From JACVRW01 sp963819115 (GTDB lineage Bacteria > Actinomycetota > Thermoleophilia > Solirubrobacterales > Thermoleophilaceae): DNA of 64,000 nucleotides. Of the stretch, positions 30,786-39,519 are shown in pieces (position 1 is the stretch's first letter; each line of letters starts with the position of its first letter). The translations under genes were made by a program, and so were the position numbers. The DNA lies in assembly GCA_963819115.1 (NCBI GenBank), contig CAWFUR010000011.1, forward strand, positions 434,001-498,000. The letters run 5' to 3'. The notes under the pieces are model-generated. The model ran no database searches, was not told the DNA's origin, and saw only the letters and a program-made list of their open reading frames with translations.

Positions 30786-32662
30786 GCGGCCACGGGATCG
30801 CGGGCCTCGACGAATGCCCGGTGCCACTCGGACAGCTCGAGCAGGCAGTAGAGGATGGCCTTGTGGTCGGCGCGCCCGCGCCGGTGCTCGTCCACCAGGC
30901 GCTCCACCGCCGCCGGAGTGGCGAGGCCGCCCAGCTCGGACCCGGGCGAGTAGCGGCGGCGCACCTCCTCGCCGAGCGAGGCCCGCAGCCAGTCGTCGTA
31001 TGGGGTGGAGAAGCCGTGCTTGGGGCGGGCCACGATCTCGGGGGGGAGCAGCCGCGACATCGCCCGGCGGTGGAGGCGCTTGCCCGCGCGCGCGCTGACG
31101 CGACGGCGTGCCGGGATGCGGTCCACGAAGCGCATCAGCTCGCGGTCGAGGAACGGCACGCGCAGCTCGAGCCCGCTGGCCATCGACATCTTGTCGTTGC
31201 AGATCAGGATCCCGTCGGGGAGGAACATCCGCGCGTCGAGGTAGAGCGCCTGCTCGAGCAGCCCGCGTCCGGGTACGTCGGCCAGCACCTCGGACGCGCG
31301 CGCCGCGCGCTCGGCCTCCGCCTCGGCGCCGCTTCCCGGGGCGAGGGCCGTGCGCACCTCGCGGTCGCTCACCTCCACCAGCCGCAGCAGCCGCTCCACG
31401 TCCCCGCGCCCGCCGAGAAGGTGGGCCACCCGGCGTGCGTCGGCCGCGCGCGGCACCGCCCGGGCCAGGGCGGCGGCGGGGGCGGCGAGCGCGGGTGGTA
31501 GGTGGCGCAGCCCGCCCAGCACGGCGGCGGCCCGGTGGCGGCCGTAGCCCCCGTGGGGCTCGTCGGCCCCCTGGCCGGCGAGCACCACCTTCACGTCGCC
31601 CGCGGCGAAGCGCGAGAGCTGGAGCAGGGCGGGGGCGGAGGGGATGCCGCACGGCTCCTCCAGGCGCGGCACGCAGCGCGCGAGCTCGGCCAGGAAGTCG
31701 TCCTCCTCCATCGCCGTGTCGTGGTGGTCCGTGCCGATCACGCGGGCGCTCTCCGCGGCGAGACGGCGCTCGTCGAGCAGGTCGCCGTGGCCCGGGAACC
31801 CGATCGTGAACGTGGTCGGGGGGTCGGGGGCGGAGCGGGCCATGGCGGACACCACGGCGGCCGAGTCCACGCCGGCCGAGAGGAACGCCCCGTAGGGAAC
31901 GTCGGACATCATCTGGCGCTCCACGGCGCCCGTGAAGCGCTCGGCCAGCTCGTCGGCCAGGGAGTCGTCGTCCCGGCCCGCGAGCGGAGCTCCCGGTGCC
32001 TCGCGGAAGCTCGTGACCCGTGGCTGCCCGTCCTGCGGGGCCGTGAGCACGGAGGCGGGCGGGAGCTTGCTCACACCCGCGAACAGGGTGCGCGGGGCGG
32101 GAACGAAGCGGCAGGCCAGGTAGTGGTCGAGGGCCACGCGGTCGACCTCCGGGCGGACCAGTCCGGCGGCGATCAGGGCGCCCACCTCGGAGGCCACCGC
32201 AACCCGCCGGCCGTCGCTCCACCAGTAGAGGGGCTTCACGCCGAACTGGTCGCGCGCGGCCACCAGGCGACGCTCGCGGGAGTCCCAGAGCGCGAAGGCG
32301 AAGATGCCGTTGAGCTCACTCACGAAGTCGGGACCGTGCTCCTCGTAGCCGTGGACCACCACCTCGCTGTCGGACCCGGTGGCGAAGCGGTGGCCGCGCT
32401 GCTCGAGATCGGCGCGCAGGGCGGCGTGGTTGTAGATCTCGCCGTTCACCACCGCGGTGACGGCACCGTCCTCGGAGGCCAGCGGCTGGTCTCCGCCGGC
32501 CACGTCGATGATGGCGAGGCGGGTGTGGGCCAGCGTCGCCGCCCCGAGGCGGCGCACGGCCTGGCCGTCCGGCCCGCGATGGCGGAGGGCCTCGACCATG
32601 CCGGCCGCGGCGCGCTCCCCCGTGCTTCCGGCCGGATCGAGGATGGCGCCGATCCCGCACAT
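30782..32662 (-). CDS. asnB: Asparagine synthetase (glutamine-hydrolysing), AsnB-type
   Basis: A 626-residue protein. Met is followed by the catalytic Cys (MCGIGAIL) and the class II glutaminase motifs ALRHRGPDG, LAIIDVAGGDQPL, VVNGEIYNH and GSDSEVVVHGYEE. The synthetase domain has the PP-loop LSAGVDSAAVVSAM, where the usual SGGxDS reads SAGVDS, then QGADEPHGGYGRH, DKMSMASGLELRVPFLD and RPKHGFSTPYDDWLR. It may make asparagine, but AsnB paralogues beside glycosyltransferases can instead amidate glycan uronic acids. Coupled to the following GT4 gene. Confidence 0.88.
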   Translation of the reverse strand: MCGIGAILDPAGSTGERAAAGMVEALRHRGPDGQAVRRLGAATLAHTRLAIIDVAGGDQPLASEDGAVTAVVNGEIYNHAALRADLEQRGHRFATGSDSEVVVHGYEEHGPDFVSELNGIFAFALWDSRERRLVAARDQFGVKPLYWWSDGRRVAVASEVGALIAAGLVRPEVDRVALDHYLACRFVPAPRTLFAGVSKLPPASVLTAPQDGQPRVTSFREAPGAPLAGRDDDSLADELAERFTGAVERQMMSDVPYGAFLSAGVDSAAVVSAMARSAPDPPTTFTIGFPGHGDLLDERRLAAESARVIGTDHHDTAMEEDDFLAELARCVPRLEEPCGIPSAPALLQLSRFAAGDVKVVLAGQGADEPHGGYGRHRAAAVLGGLRHLPPALAAPAAALARAVPRAADARRVAHLLGGRGDVERLLRLVEVSDREVRTALAPGSGAEAEAERAARASEVLADVPGRGLLEQALYLDARMFLPDGILICNDKMSMASGLELRVPFLDRELMRFVDRIPARRRVSARAGKRLHRRAMSRLLPPEIVARPKHGFSTPYDDWLRASLGEEVRRRYSPGSELGGLATPAAVERLVDEHRRGRADHKAILYCLLELSEWHRAFVEARDPVAA

Positions 32663-32709
32663 GCGGCTGGATGATCGCAGGGGGTCTGGCGCCCTCCGGG
32701 TGGGAGCCG

Positions 32710-33411
32710 CTATCCGGCCGGCGGTGGCCAGATGTTGCGGAAGTGACGGGCGGCGTCCGGGCCGAGCTCAGCACCGTGGCCGAAGGCGGCCACGTCGAAC
32801 TCGAGCGCGGCCAGGTTCCGGGCGGTGACGAGCGCCAGGTCGTAGTCCTCGGCCACGCGGGCGAGCGTCAAGCTCTCGCGGTTGGAGGCGGCATCGGCCG
32901 CTATGAGCACGTTCGTGTCGTCCTCCATGGTCGCCAGGAAAACGAGTTGTCCCTGGGCGTGGCCGGGCGCGTCGACCGCTCGCACCTCCGGGAAGCCGGG
33001 CACGGCCTCCCCGGCTTGGATCACGGTGGCGCCCTCGTACGGCGGCACGGACAGACGGCCGTTCATCTCCGCGAGCGTGTCGGGGTCCATGAAGGGCCCG
33101 GGCTTCAGCAGGGCGCCGCCGTCACCCGCGGCCACGAGCTCCGCGGTGTGGGCATGCATGACGACGGGGGCGCCGGTCACGGCGGCCATCTCGGCCACCC
33201 CGCCGGCGTGGTCGGGGTGGGAGTGGGTCACGGAGATCAGGTCGGGCGCGGGGCCGCCGATCTCGTCGATCTTCCGGCGGAGGAGGTCCACCGTGTGAGG
33301 AAATCCGGTGTCCACGAGCACGCGCCCGCCCGGGCGGTCGAGCACGAAGGCATTGACCCGCCCGAGGTCGAGTCGGTGGAAGCCCTGCGGTGTGGGGGCC
33401 TCGGTGCCCAC
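32710..33411 (-). CDS. MBL-fold metallo-hydrolase
   Basis: A 233-residue protein from GTG 33411. THSHPDHAGG is the HxHxDH zinc motif of the metallo-beta-lactamase fold, with a distal His in DAPGHAQGQLVF and Asp in IAADAASN. Flanking strands fit a glyoxalase II-like or lactonase-like hydrolase. No signal peptide is present. The substrate cannot be told from sequence. It reads leftward towards asnB with a 47-bp gap, so it may share its promoter. Confidence 0.9.
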   Translation of the reverse strand: MGTEAPTPQGFHRLDLGRVNAFVLDRPGGRVLVDTGFPHTVDLLRRKIDEIGGPAPDLISVTHSHPDHAGGVAEMAAVTGAPVVMHAHTAELVAAGDGGALLKPGPFMDPDTLAEMNGRLSVPPYEGATVIQAGEAVPGFPEVRAVDAPGHAQGQLVFLATMEDDTNVLIAADAASNRESLTLARVAEDYDLALVTARNLAALEFDVAAFGHGAELGPDAARHFRNIWPPPAG

Positions 33412-33793
33412 GGCGCTTGGGAACGATAGGCGGCGGGGCGGGGTCGGGCTCGTCCCGGGCGTCCTCCGCGCCTGTCCCGTTACGCCGCCGTCACATTGGT
33501 GGTCAGCCGTTACATCCAGCTAGGGCCTCTCCGGAGTGTGGGCCGAGTTAGTCATGCATAGCGTGCATAAGTCGGCCCACACTCTCTGCCGGGTTACCCC
33601 AGTGCGCCGAAGGTGACGGGACGGCGACGGAACACACCGACTCACCCCGCTGCCGTTTCGACGTCCGGGCGTTCCCCCGCGGGCGCCCACCTGTTACGAA
33701 GCCGTCGCGCCCTTGTCACACGCCGGTCTTGGACCGTGCGCCGCGACCACGCAGCATCGGGCTCCTCGCATTCCGCCCACACGAGGAGGCTCC
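33412..33793. other. Gene-free region before the pilin gene
   Basis: 382 bp without a convincing gene between the MBL hydrolase start and the pilin gene. It contains a 51-bp nested palindrome at 33534-33584 and a GAGGAGG ribosome-binding site just before the pilin ATG. Otherwise only GC-rich sequence is seen. Confidence 0.6.
33534..33584. promoter_or_regulatory. 51-bp nested inverted repeat
   Basis: Outer arms GAGTGTGGGCCGA (33534-33546) and TCGGCCCACACTC (33572-33584) pair over 13 bp without mismatch. Inside, ATGCA (33554-33558) and TGCAT (33564-33568) form a second short stem. The two stems share one axis. It lies 209 bp before the pilin gene and 122 bp before the MBL gene start, so it may be a terminator, an operator or a structured RNA. 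Confidence 0.75.
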
Positions 33794-34051
33794 ATGTACC
33801 GGCTTCAGGGACTCGCGCACGCCACGCTGGCTCGCGCCGTCCGTCGTATCCGTCTCGCCCACCGCGCCCGCGCCAAACCCGGCACGCTCGGTCAGGGCAC
33901 GGTGGAGTACGTGGCCCTGATCCTGCTCGTGGCGCTGATCATGGCCGGCGTGGTGGCGGCGATGAAGGGCTTCAAGACCGACGAGGGCCAGCAGCTCGGG
34001 GACGTGATCCTGAACCGGATGAAGCAGGCGGTCCGGAGGGTTCAGTTCTGA
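33794..34051 (+). CDS. Flp-type (class III) pilin
   Basis: An 85-residue protein with a GAGGAGG ribosome-binding site before ATG 33794. The N-terminal ~38 residues are basic, then LGQGTVEYVALILLVALIMA: cleavage after the first G would put Glu at +5, as in type IVb Flp prepilins. The hydrophobic helix drives pilus assembly and the C-terminus is short. No tadA/B/C, prepilin peptidase or secretin genes are in the window, so it depends on machinery elsewhere. The following gene, murI, starts within 90 bp but is functionally unrelated. Confidence 0.8.
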   Translation: MYRLQGLAHATLARAVRRIRLAHRARAKPGTLGQGTVEYVALILLVALIMAGVVAAMKGFKTDEGQQLGDVILNRMKQAVRRVQF

Positions 34052-34138
34052 CTCCCGGCCGTCATGAGCGTGACGAGTGTGGGGCCGCGGGCGAAGGCGC
34101 CCGCGCGCCTGCCGCCCGTCGTGCGACCATTCCCGCCC

Positions 34139-34978
34139 GTGACGCGCGACCCCCGAGAGCTGCCCGTGGCCTTCTTCGACTCCGGCGTCGGCGGTCTCAC
34201 GGTGCTCCACGAGTGCCTCGTCACCCTCCCGCACGAGGACTACCTGTACCTCGGGGACACGGCTCGCTTCCCCTACGGCGATCGCTCCCCGGAGCAGCTG
34301 GTCGACTTCTCGCGCGAGCTGGCGGCCGCCCTGATTCACCGCGGCGCCAAGCTGCTCGTGGTGGCCTGCAACTCGGCCACCTCGGCGGCGATGCCCGCGC
34401 TCCGCGACGAGCTGCGGGGGAGGGTCCCGGTCGTGGCGGTGGTCACGCCCGAGGCCCGTCTCGCCGCTCGCGCCACGCGCACCGGGCGCGTCGGCCTGCT
34501 GGCCACGCCGGCCACGGTGGCCAGCGGCGCGTACGAGCGAGCCCTGGCCGCGGTGGCCCCGCGGGCGGAGCTTCACGCGGTCGCCTCGGCCGAGCTCGCT
34601 CCCCTGATCCAGGAGGGGGGCGAGGTGGACAACCGTGTGGTCGAGTGCGTGGAGGGGGCATGCCGGCCGCTTCGCGAAGCGAATGTGGACACGGTGATCC
34701 TCGGGTGCACCCACTACCCGCTCGTGCGTCCCGTGCTCCAGCGGGAGCTAGGGCGCGGCGTGACCATCGTGAGCTCCGGCGAGGCCATCGCCGAGGACGT
34801 GGGCGAGCGCCTCCGGGACCTCGGCCTCGCCAACGACGAGCGCCGGAGAGGGCGCTACCGCTTCCTCGCCACGGGCGACGTGGAGGACTTCCGCCGCCTC
34901 GGCACCAGATTCCTTCAGCTTCCGCTCGACGAGGTCGCTCATCTCGATGTCGTGCCGGTCTCGAGGGCCGCCGCATGA
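34139..34978 (+). CDS. murI: Glutamate racemase
   Basis: A 279-residue enzyme for D-glutamate of peptidoglycan. FFDSGVGGLTVLHECL, LYLGDTARFPYG, VVACNSATSAA (first catalytic Cys) and LGCTHYPLVRPVL (second catalytic Cys) are all present. I chose GTG 34139; an ATG at 34064 in frame would add a Pro/Arg-rich 25 residues with no family counterpart and no ribosome-binding site. Its TGA overlaps the rph ATG. It opens a run of coupled genes with rph, rdgB and a cation efflux protein. Confidence 0.92.
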   Translation: MTRDPRELPVAFFDSGVGGLTVLHECLVTLPHEDYLYLGDTARFPYGDRSPEQLVDFSRELAAALIHRGAKLLVVACNSATSAAMPALRDELRGRVPVVAVVTPEARLAARATRTGRVGLLATPATVASGAYERALAAVAPRAELHAVASAELAPLIQEGGEVDNRVVECVEGACRPLREANVDTVILGCTHYPLVRPVLQRELGRGVTIVSSGEAIAEDVGERLRDLGLANDERRRGRYRFLATGDVEDFRRLGTRFLQLPLDEVAHLDVVPVSRAAA

Positions 34979-35724
34979 ACGCCGTAGAGGCGAGCGCGGG
35001 CGCCCGGGCGGACGGCAGGCAGCCCGCCGACCTGCGCGAGATCCGCATCGAGCCGGGATTCGTGAGCACAGCCACGGGATCCGCGCTGATCTCCGCGGGG
35101 GGCACGCGCGTGATCTGCACGGCCAGTGTCGAGGAGTCCGTGCCGCGCTGGATGGCCGGTCGCGGCCGAGGATGGACCACCGCGGAGTACGGGATGCTCC
35201 CCGCCTCGACGGGCGAGCGGAAGCGCCGCGACGTCTCCAAGGGGCGCCCGGACGGCCGCACCGTGGAGATCCAGCGCCTGATCGGCCGCTCCCTTCGGGG
35301 CGTGATCGACTTCGAGGCGCTGGGCGAGCGCACGGTGTGGATCGACTGCGACGTGCTCGAGGCGGACGGTGGCACCCGCTGCGCGGCCATCACCGGCGGC
35401 TTCGTGGCCCTGGAGCTGGCCCTGCGCCGGCTGGTGGCCGAGGAGAAGCTCGAGACGGTGCCGCTCGTCACCTCCGTGGCCGCCGTGTCCTGCGGAATGG
35501 TCGACGGCCGGGCCCTCCTCGACCTCGACTACTCGGAGGACTCGCGCGCGGAGGTGGACGCCAACGTGGTCATGACCGGAGAGGGCGGGCTGGTGGAGGT
35601 GCAGGCCACGGCCGAGCGCACGCCGCTGTCCCGGACCTCGCTCGACGACCTGCTGGCGCTCGCCGGACTGGGCATCGAGCGGCTGCGCGAGGCCCAGGCG
35701 GCGGCCGTCGCAGCGGCCCAATAG
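34975..35724 (+). CDS. rph: Ribonuclease PH
   Basis: A 249-residue phosphorolytic 3' exoribonuclease that trims tRNA 3' ends. The expected motifs are seen: GRQPADLREIRIEPGFV, RVICTASVEESVPRWM, RGWTTAEYGMLPAST, RPDGRTVEIQRLIGRSLR, DCDVLEADGGTRCAAITG and LDLDYSEDSRAEVDANVVM. Its ATG overlaps the murI stop by 4 nt. Length is normal for the family. The murI-rph-rdgB order is common in bacteria. Confidence 0.95.
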   Translation: MNAVEASAGARADGRQPADLREIRIEPGFVSTATGSALISAGGTRVICTASVEESVPRWMAGRGRGWTTAEYGMLPASTGERKRRDVSKGRPDGRTVEIQRLIGRSLRGVIDFEALGERTVWIDCDVLEADGGTRCAAITGGFVALELALRRLVAEEKLETVPLVTSVAAVSCGMVDGRALLDLDYSEDSRAEVDANVVMTGEGGLVEVQATAERTPLSRTSLDDLLALAGLGIERLREAQAAAVAAAQ

Positions 35725-35740
35725 GCGCGGGAGCCGGGCC

Positions 35741-36358
35741 TTGCGCGTGGTGCTCGCGACCCGTAACGAGCACAAGCTGCGCGAGCTGAGCGGCCTGCTG
35801 GGCGGCGTGGACCTGGAGCCGCTGCCCGAGGATGTCCAGCTGCCGCCGGAGACCGGCACCACCTTCGAAGCCAATGCGCTCGTCAAGGCTCGCGCCGCGG
35901 CCACGGCCACCGGCCTGCCCGCGGTGGCGGACGACTCGGGCATCGCGGCCGAGGCTCTCGGGGGCGCACCCGGCATCTACTCCGCGCGCTACGCGGGGGA
36001 GAACGCCACGGACGAGGAGAACCTCGCGAAGCTGCTGCGCGAGGTCCCGGCCGGCGACCGCAGGGTGGCCTACGTGTGCGCGCTCGCCTACGTCGAGCCG
36101 GGCGGGCGCGAGGAGGTCGTGGTCGGACGCTGCGAGGGCGTACTGATCGAGGAGCCCCGCGGCGAGGGGGGCTTTGGATACGACCCCGCGTTCGTGCCCG
36201 ACCTCTACTCCGACGACAGGACCATGTCCGAGCTGTCGCAAAAGGAGAAGGACGCCATCAGCCACCGCGGGCGTGCGGCGCGCGCGCTGGCGCAGCGGCT
36301 ACGCGAGAGCGAGCGCGACCCCGGTCTGCTCGCCTCATTCCTCCGCAGGCGGCAGTGA
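35741..36358 (+). CDS. rdgB: XTP/dITP diphosphatase
   Basis: A 205-residue Ham1/RdgB-type pyrophosphatase that clears non-canonical purine nucleotides. VVLATRNEHKLRELSGLL, TFEANALVKARAAA, PAVADDSGIAAEAL, GFGYDPAFVPD and SHRGRAARAL match the family. A TTG start at 35741 is used, preceded by GGGAG. Its stop overlaps the next gene as GTGA. Length is normal. Confidence 0.94.
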   Translation: MRVVLATRNEHKLRELSGLLGGVDLEPLPEDVQLPPETGTTFEANALVKARAAATATGLPAVADDSGIAAEALGGAPGIYSARYAGENATDEENLAKLLREVPAGDRRVAYVCALAYVEPGGREEVVVGRCEGVLIEEPRGEGGFGYDPAFVPDLYSDDRTMSELSQKEKDAISHRGRAARALAQRLRESERDPGLLASFLRRRQ

Positions 36359-37323
36359 GCGGCGGCCCGCGGAGGTCCCCCAGGACGCTTGCGCCCTGGC
36401 GCGCGGTGGGTTCCGAGGCGCAGGGCGGGGTGCCGCGCAAGGACAAGGCGGCGGCAGTCTCGATCCTCTCGAACGCCCTGCTGATCACCCTCAAGCTCGC
36501 CGCTGCCGCCATCACGGGATCGATCGCGATCATCACCGAGGCGGCCCACTCGAGCATCGACCTGATGGCCTCGGTGATCGCCTTCTACTCGGTGCGAAAG
36601 GCGGACCAGCCTGCGGACGCCGACCATCCCTACGGGCACGAGAAGGTGGAGAACCTCTCCGCCGCCATCGAGGGCGTGCTGATCCTCCTGGGCGCGGGGG
36701 TGATCATCTTCGAGTCGGTCCGGCGCATCTCCCAGGGGAGCGAGGTGGACCACATCGGGGTGGGCATCGCGGTGATCGCCTTCTCCGCCGTGGCCAACCT
36801 GGTCGTGTCCACCTTCCTCTACCGGCGTGCCCGCGCCACCGAGTCGCCCGCCCTCGAGGGCGACGCGGCCCACCTGCGGGCGGACGCGTTCACCTCGGTC
36901 GGCGTGCTCGCCGGCCTGGTGGCGGTGGAGGTCACCGGCGAGCAGTTCCTCGACCCGGCCACGGCGCTGGTGGTGGCCGGCGCGATCGTGTACTCCGGGC
37001 TGCGGCTCGTGAACCGCTCGTCGCGCGTGCTGGTGGACGAGGCGCTCCCCCAGGCGGAGCTCGACGCGGTGCGCGAGGCGATCGAGGAACACGGCGCGGC
37101 AGAGGTGGCGGGCTTCCACAAGCTTCGCGCGCGGCGGGCAGGGAGCCGCCGCTATGTGGACCTGCACGTCCAGTTCCGGGACGGGACCACCCTCTCGCGG
37201 GCCCACGAGATCAGCCACGAGCTGCAGCAGGCGATCCGGGCGAGGCTGCGCGGCGCCGACGTGCTCATCCACCTCGAGCCCTCCGACGCGGTGCGCCCGG
37301 AGGACCGGGTCAGGTCAGGTTGA
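36355..37323 (+). CDS. Cation diffusion facilitator (CDF) transporter
   Basis: A 322-residue membrane protein starting at GTG 36355. SILSNALLITLKLAAAAITG begins the membrane domain; TEAAHSSIDLMASVIAF and the DHPYGHEKVENLSAAIEG loop carry the HxxxD-like metal sites (H and D residues), and LRADAFTSVGVLAGLVA supplies the second pair (D/H-x3-D). The C-terminal ~90 residues (YVDLHVQFRDGTTLSRAHEI) form the regulatory cytoplasmic domain. It exports Zn, Mn, Fe or a related divalent cation. Coupled to rdgB by the stop-start overlap. Confidence 0.92.
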   Translation: MSGGPRRSPRTLAPWRAVGSEAQGGVPRKDKAAAVSILSNALLITLKLAAAAITGSIAIITEAAHSSIDLMASVIAFYSVRKADQPADADHPYGHEKVENLSAAIEGVLILLGAGVIIFESVRRISQGSEVDHIGVGIAVIAFSAVANLVVSTFLYRRARATESPALEGDAAHLRADAFTSVGVLAGLVAVEVTGEQFLDPATALVVAGAIVYSGLRLVNRSSRVLVDEALPQAELDAVREAIEEHGAAEVAGFHKLRARRAGSRRYVDLHVQFRDGTTLSRAHEISHELQQAIRARLRGADVLIHLEPSDAVRPEDRVRSG

Positions 37324-37450
37324 GCGCGGCTGCGGCACCCACGGCGAGCAGGATCCCGGTGTAGCCGTAGTAGCCGTCGAGGAGGAGCAGGAGGGCCGCG
37401 ACCAGGCAGATGCCGACGGTCACGAGCCAGGAGATTCTGGACAGGGGCAC
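37310..37450 (-). CDS. Small two-helix membrane protein
   Basis: A 46-residue peptide from GTG 37450, overlapping the CDF stop by 14 nt on the other strand. Two hydrophobic stretches, WLVTVGICLVAALLLLL and YTGILLAVGAAAALNL, are joined by DGYYGY. No ribosome-binding site is clear, so it may not be expressed. It faces away from the roadblock-like gene that starts 20 bp further. Confidence 0.4.
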   Translation of the reverse strand: MPLSRISWLVTVGICLVAALLLLLDGYYGYTGILLAVGAAAALNLT

Positions 37451-37469
37451 GCCGCTATTCTGACCGTAG

Positions 37470-37925
37470 ATGCCCGGGACGCTCACGCCCGAGCGGACCG
37501 CCGCCCGTTTGTGCGAGCTCTCGGGTGATGCCCGGGCCGCGATTCTCCTCGACGCAGGCGGGTCATTGGCCGGTTCCAGCGAGCTGGAGCCGGAGCGTGC
37601 GGGCGGCCTCGCGGAGCTTGCTCGGGAGCTGTTCGCGGCCGTGGACCGGGCCTCGCGCCCCGAGGGCGTGGACCCGCCGGAGCAGATGGAGGCCCAGGTG
37701 GAGGGCGGCGCCGTGTATGCGTCCCGCACGCCGCGGTGGATCCTCGCCGTGGTGGCACGGCGCACGGCCCTGTCGTCGCTGATGCTCATGGACCTGCGCG
37801 CGGTTCTGGCCGAGCTGGAGACCGGAGTGCCCATCCACATCTCCACCAGTGCGGTGGCGAATGGCGACTCGCTTCCGATCTCGCCGATGCCCAACCTCGA
37901 TCCGGAGGACGCCGAGGCCACGTGA
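37470..37925 (+). CDS. Roadblock/LC7-like domain protein
   Basis: A 151-residue protein. ARAAILLDAGGSLAGSSELE begins a roadblock/LC7-type fold and the WILAVVARRTALSSLMLMDLRAVLAEL segment supplies its central strands and last helix; the C-terminal ~30 residues are unstructured. In actinobacteria such proteins act with small MglA-type GTPases, but none is visible here. Its stop overlaps the following small gene by 4 nt. The function is not established. Confidence 0.6.
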   Translation: MPGTLTPERTAARLCELSGDARAAILLDAGGSLAGSSELEPERAGGLAELARELFAAVDRASRPEGVDPPEQMEAQVEGGAVYASRTPRWILAVVARRTALSSLMLMDLRAVLAELETGVPIHISTSAVANGDSLPISPMPNLDPEDAEAT

Positions 37926-38140
37926 AGGAGAAGCGAAAGGGCCCGATCGGCCGCGCCGCGGGCCTCGCGGAGGGCATGGCCAACACCATGCGCCGGATGC
38001 AGCGCGACCGCGAGCCGCGGGTGCTGCTCTACGACTCCACCGGATACGCGCGCCTGCTCCAGCCGAACGCCCGGGGCTACGAGAGCGTGATCGCGGTGTC
38101 CGAGCGAATGGTGCGGCTGGTTGAGGACGCCGAGTCATGA
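37922..38140 (+). CDS. Small conserved-looking hypothetical protein
   Basis: A 72-residue basic N-terminus protein (VKEKRKGPIGRAAGLAEG) followed by REPRVLLYDSTGYARLLQP and VIAVSERMVRLVEDAES. Not a known domain. GTG 37922 overlaps the roadblock-like stop, and its own TGA overlaps the tldD ATG as ATGA, so translation coupling supports it being real. It could work with the roadblock-like protein. Confidence 0.55.
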   Translation: MKEKRKGPIGRAAGLAEGMANTMRRMQRDREPRVLLYDSTGYARLLQPNARGYESVIAVSERMVRLVEDAES

Positions 38141-39519
38141 CGCTCGTGGCCCCCGAGCTGGCCGGACGCGTGCTCCAGCGGGCGCTCGCGCGCGGCGGCG
38201 ACATGGCCGAGCTGTACGCGGAGGACCGGCACGGCTTCTCGCTCTCGCTGGACGACCGCCGCGTGGAGTCGCCGCAGAGCGGGCGCGAGCTGGGCGCGTG
38301 CCTGCGGGTGGTGGACGGCGAGTCGAGCTATTACGGCTACGTGGACGGTCTGGCCGAGCCCGACCTTCAGCGGGTGGCCGAGTCAGTGGCCCAGGCGGTT
38401 CGCGGCCGCGTGAAGGTGCCCGCGGCGCTGACCGCGCTCCGGAGAGCCAAGGGCCATCCGGTCGCGGTGCCGCCCGAGTCCGTGGCGGGAGAGCGCAAGG
38501 CGGCGCTGTTGCGCGCGTGCGACGAGCGGGCGCGCTCGGAGGGCGGCGAGATCACCCAGGTGCGCGTGGGCTACGGCGAATCCGGCCGGAGGGTGGAGGT
38601 CTTCAACTCGGATGGATTGGCGGCCGCCGACGACCGCACCCGCGTGCGACTGAGCGTGCAGGCGGTGGGCCGGCGCGAGGGCCGGGTCGAGACGGGCAGC
38701 GACACCCGCGGCGGGCACGCCGGCTACGAGCTGATCGAGGTCGATCCGGAGCAGGTGGCCGAGCGCGCCGCCCGCAGGGCCCTGGCGCTCCTAGACGCGG
38801 TGGACGCACCCACCGGCCGCCTGCCCGTGGTGGTGGGGAACGGCTTCGGAGGGGTGCTGCTCCACGAGGCCGTTGGCCACGGGCTGGAGGCCGACGCGAT
38901 CCAGAAGAGCGCGAGCGTCTATGCGGGGAAGCTCGGGGAGCAGGTGGCCGAGCCCTTCGTCACCGCGTACGACGACGGTGCCCGGACGAACGAGTGGGGA
39001 AGCGACGGCATCGACGACGAGGGCACGCCGACCAGGCGCACCACCGTGATCGAGGACGGGCGCCTGACCTCCTACCTCTACGACCTCATCCGCGCCCGCA
39101 ACGACGGCGTGGAGTCCACCGGCAACGGACGGCGCTCGTCCTTCCGCCACCTGCCGATCCCGCGGATGACGAACACCTTCTTCGCCCCGGGCGACGCCAC
39201 GCCCGAGGATCTGATCTCGAGCATCGACCGCGGCCTGTACGCCGTCTCGTTCGGCGGCGGGCAGGTGGAGCCGGCCACCGGTGACTTCGTGTTCGGCGTG
39301 TCCGAGGGCTACCTGATCGAGAACGGCCGCGTGACCGCTCCGGTTCGCGGCGCCACGCTGATCGGCAACGGGCTTCAGGCGCTGGCCGCGATCGACGGGG
39401 TGGCGGGGGACCTCGCCATCGCCACGGGCTACTGCGGCAAGGCCGGCCAGTCGGTGCCCGCAGGGGTGGGCCAGCCCCACGTTCGGATTCGCGAGCTCAC
39501 GGTCGGCGGCACGGCGTGA
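38137..39519 (+). CDS. tldD: TldD-type metalloprotease subunit
   Basis: A 460-residue protein. The zinc site HEAVGHGLEAD (HEXXXH type) is at about residues 248-258, with SEGYLIENGRV and GQPHVRIRELTVGG near the C-terminus, matching TldD. It forms a heterodimer with the PmbA/TldE-type subunit encoded immediately downstream, degrading unfolded peptides and, in several bacteria, maturing modified peptides. No precursor peptide was recognised nearby. The stop overlaps the pmbA start by 4 nt. Confidence 0.93.
   Translation: MTLVAPELAGRVLQRALARGGDMAELYAEDRHGFSLSLDDRRVESPQSGRELGACLRVVDGESSYYGYVDGLAEPDLQRVAESVAQAVRGRVKVPAALTALRRAKGHPVAVPPESVAGERKAALLRACDERARSEGGEITQVRVGYGESGRRVEVFNSDGLAAADDRTRVRLSVQAVGRREGRVETGSDTRGGHAGYELIEVDPEQVAERAARRALALLDAVDAPTGRLPVVVGNGFGGVLLHEAVGHGLEADAIQKSASVYAGKLGEQVAEPFVTAYDDGARTNEWGSDGIDDEGTPTRRTTVIEDGRLTSYLYDLIRARNDGVESTGNGRRSSFRHLPIPRMTNTFFAPGDATPEDLISSIDRGLYAVSFGGGQVEPATGDFVFGVSEGYLIENGRVTAPVRGATLIGNGLQALAAIDGVAGDLAIATGYCGKAGQSVPAGVGQPHVRIRELTVGGTA

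Noticed and set aside
34064..34138. ATG start for murI 25 codons upstream of the GTG used
   Set aside because: The added residues are Pro/Arg/Val-rich with no family counterpart, and no ribosome-binding site precedes them.
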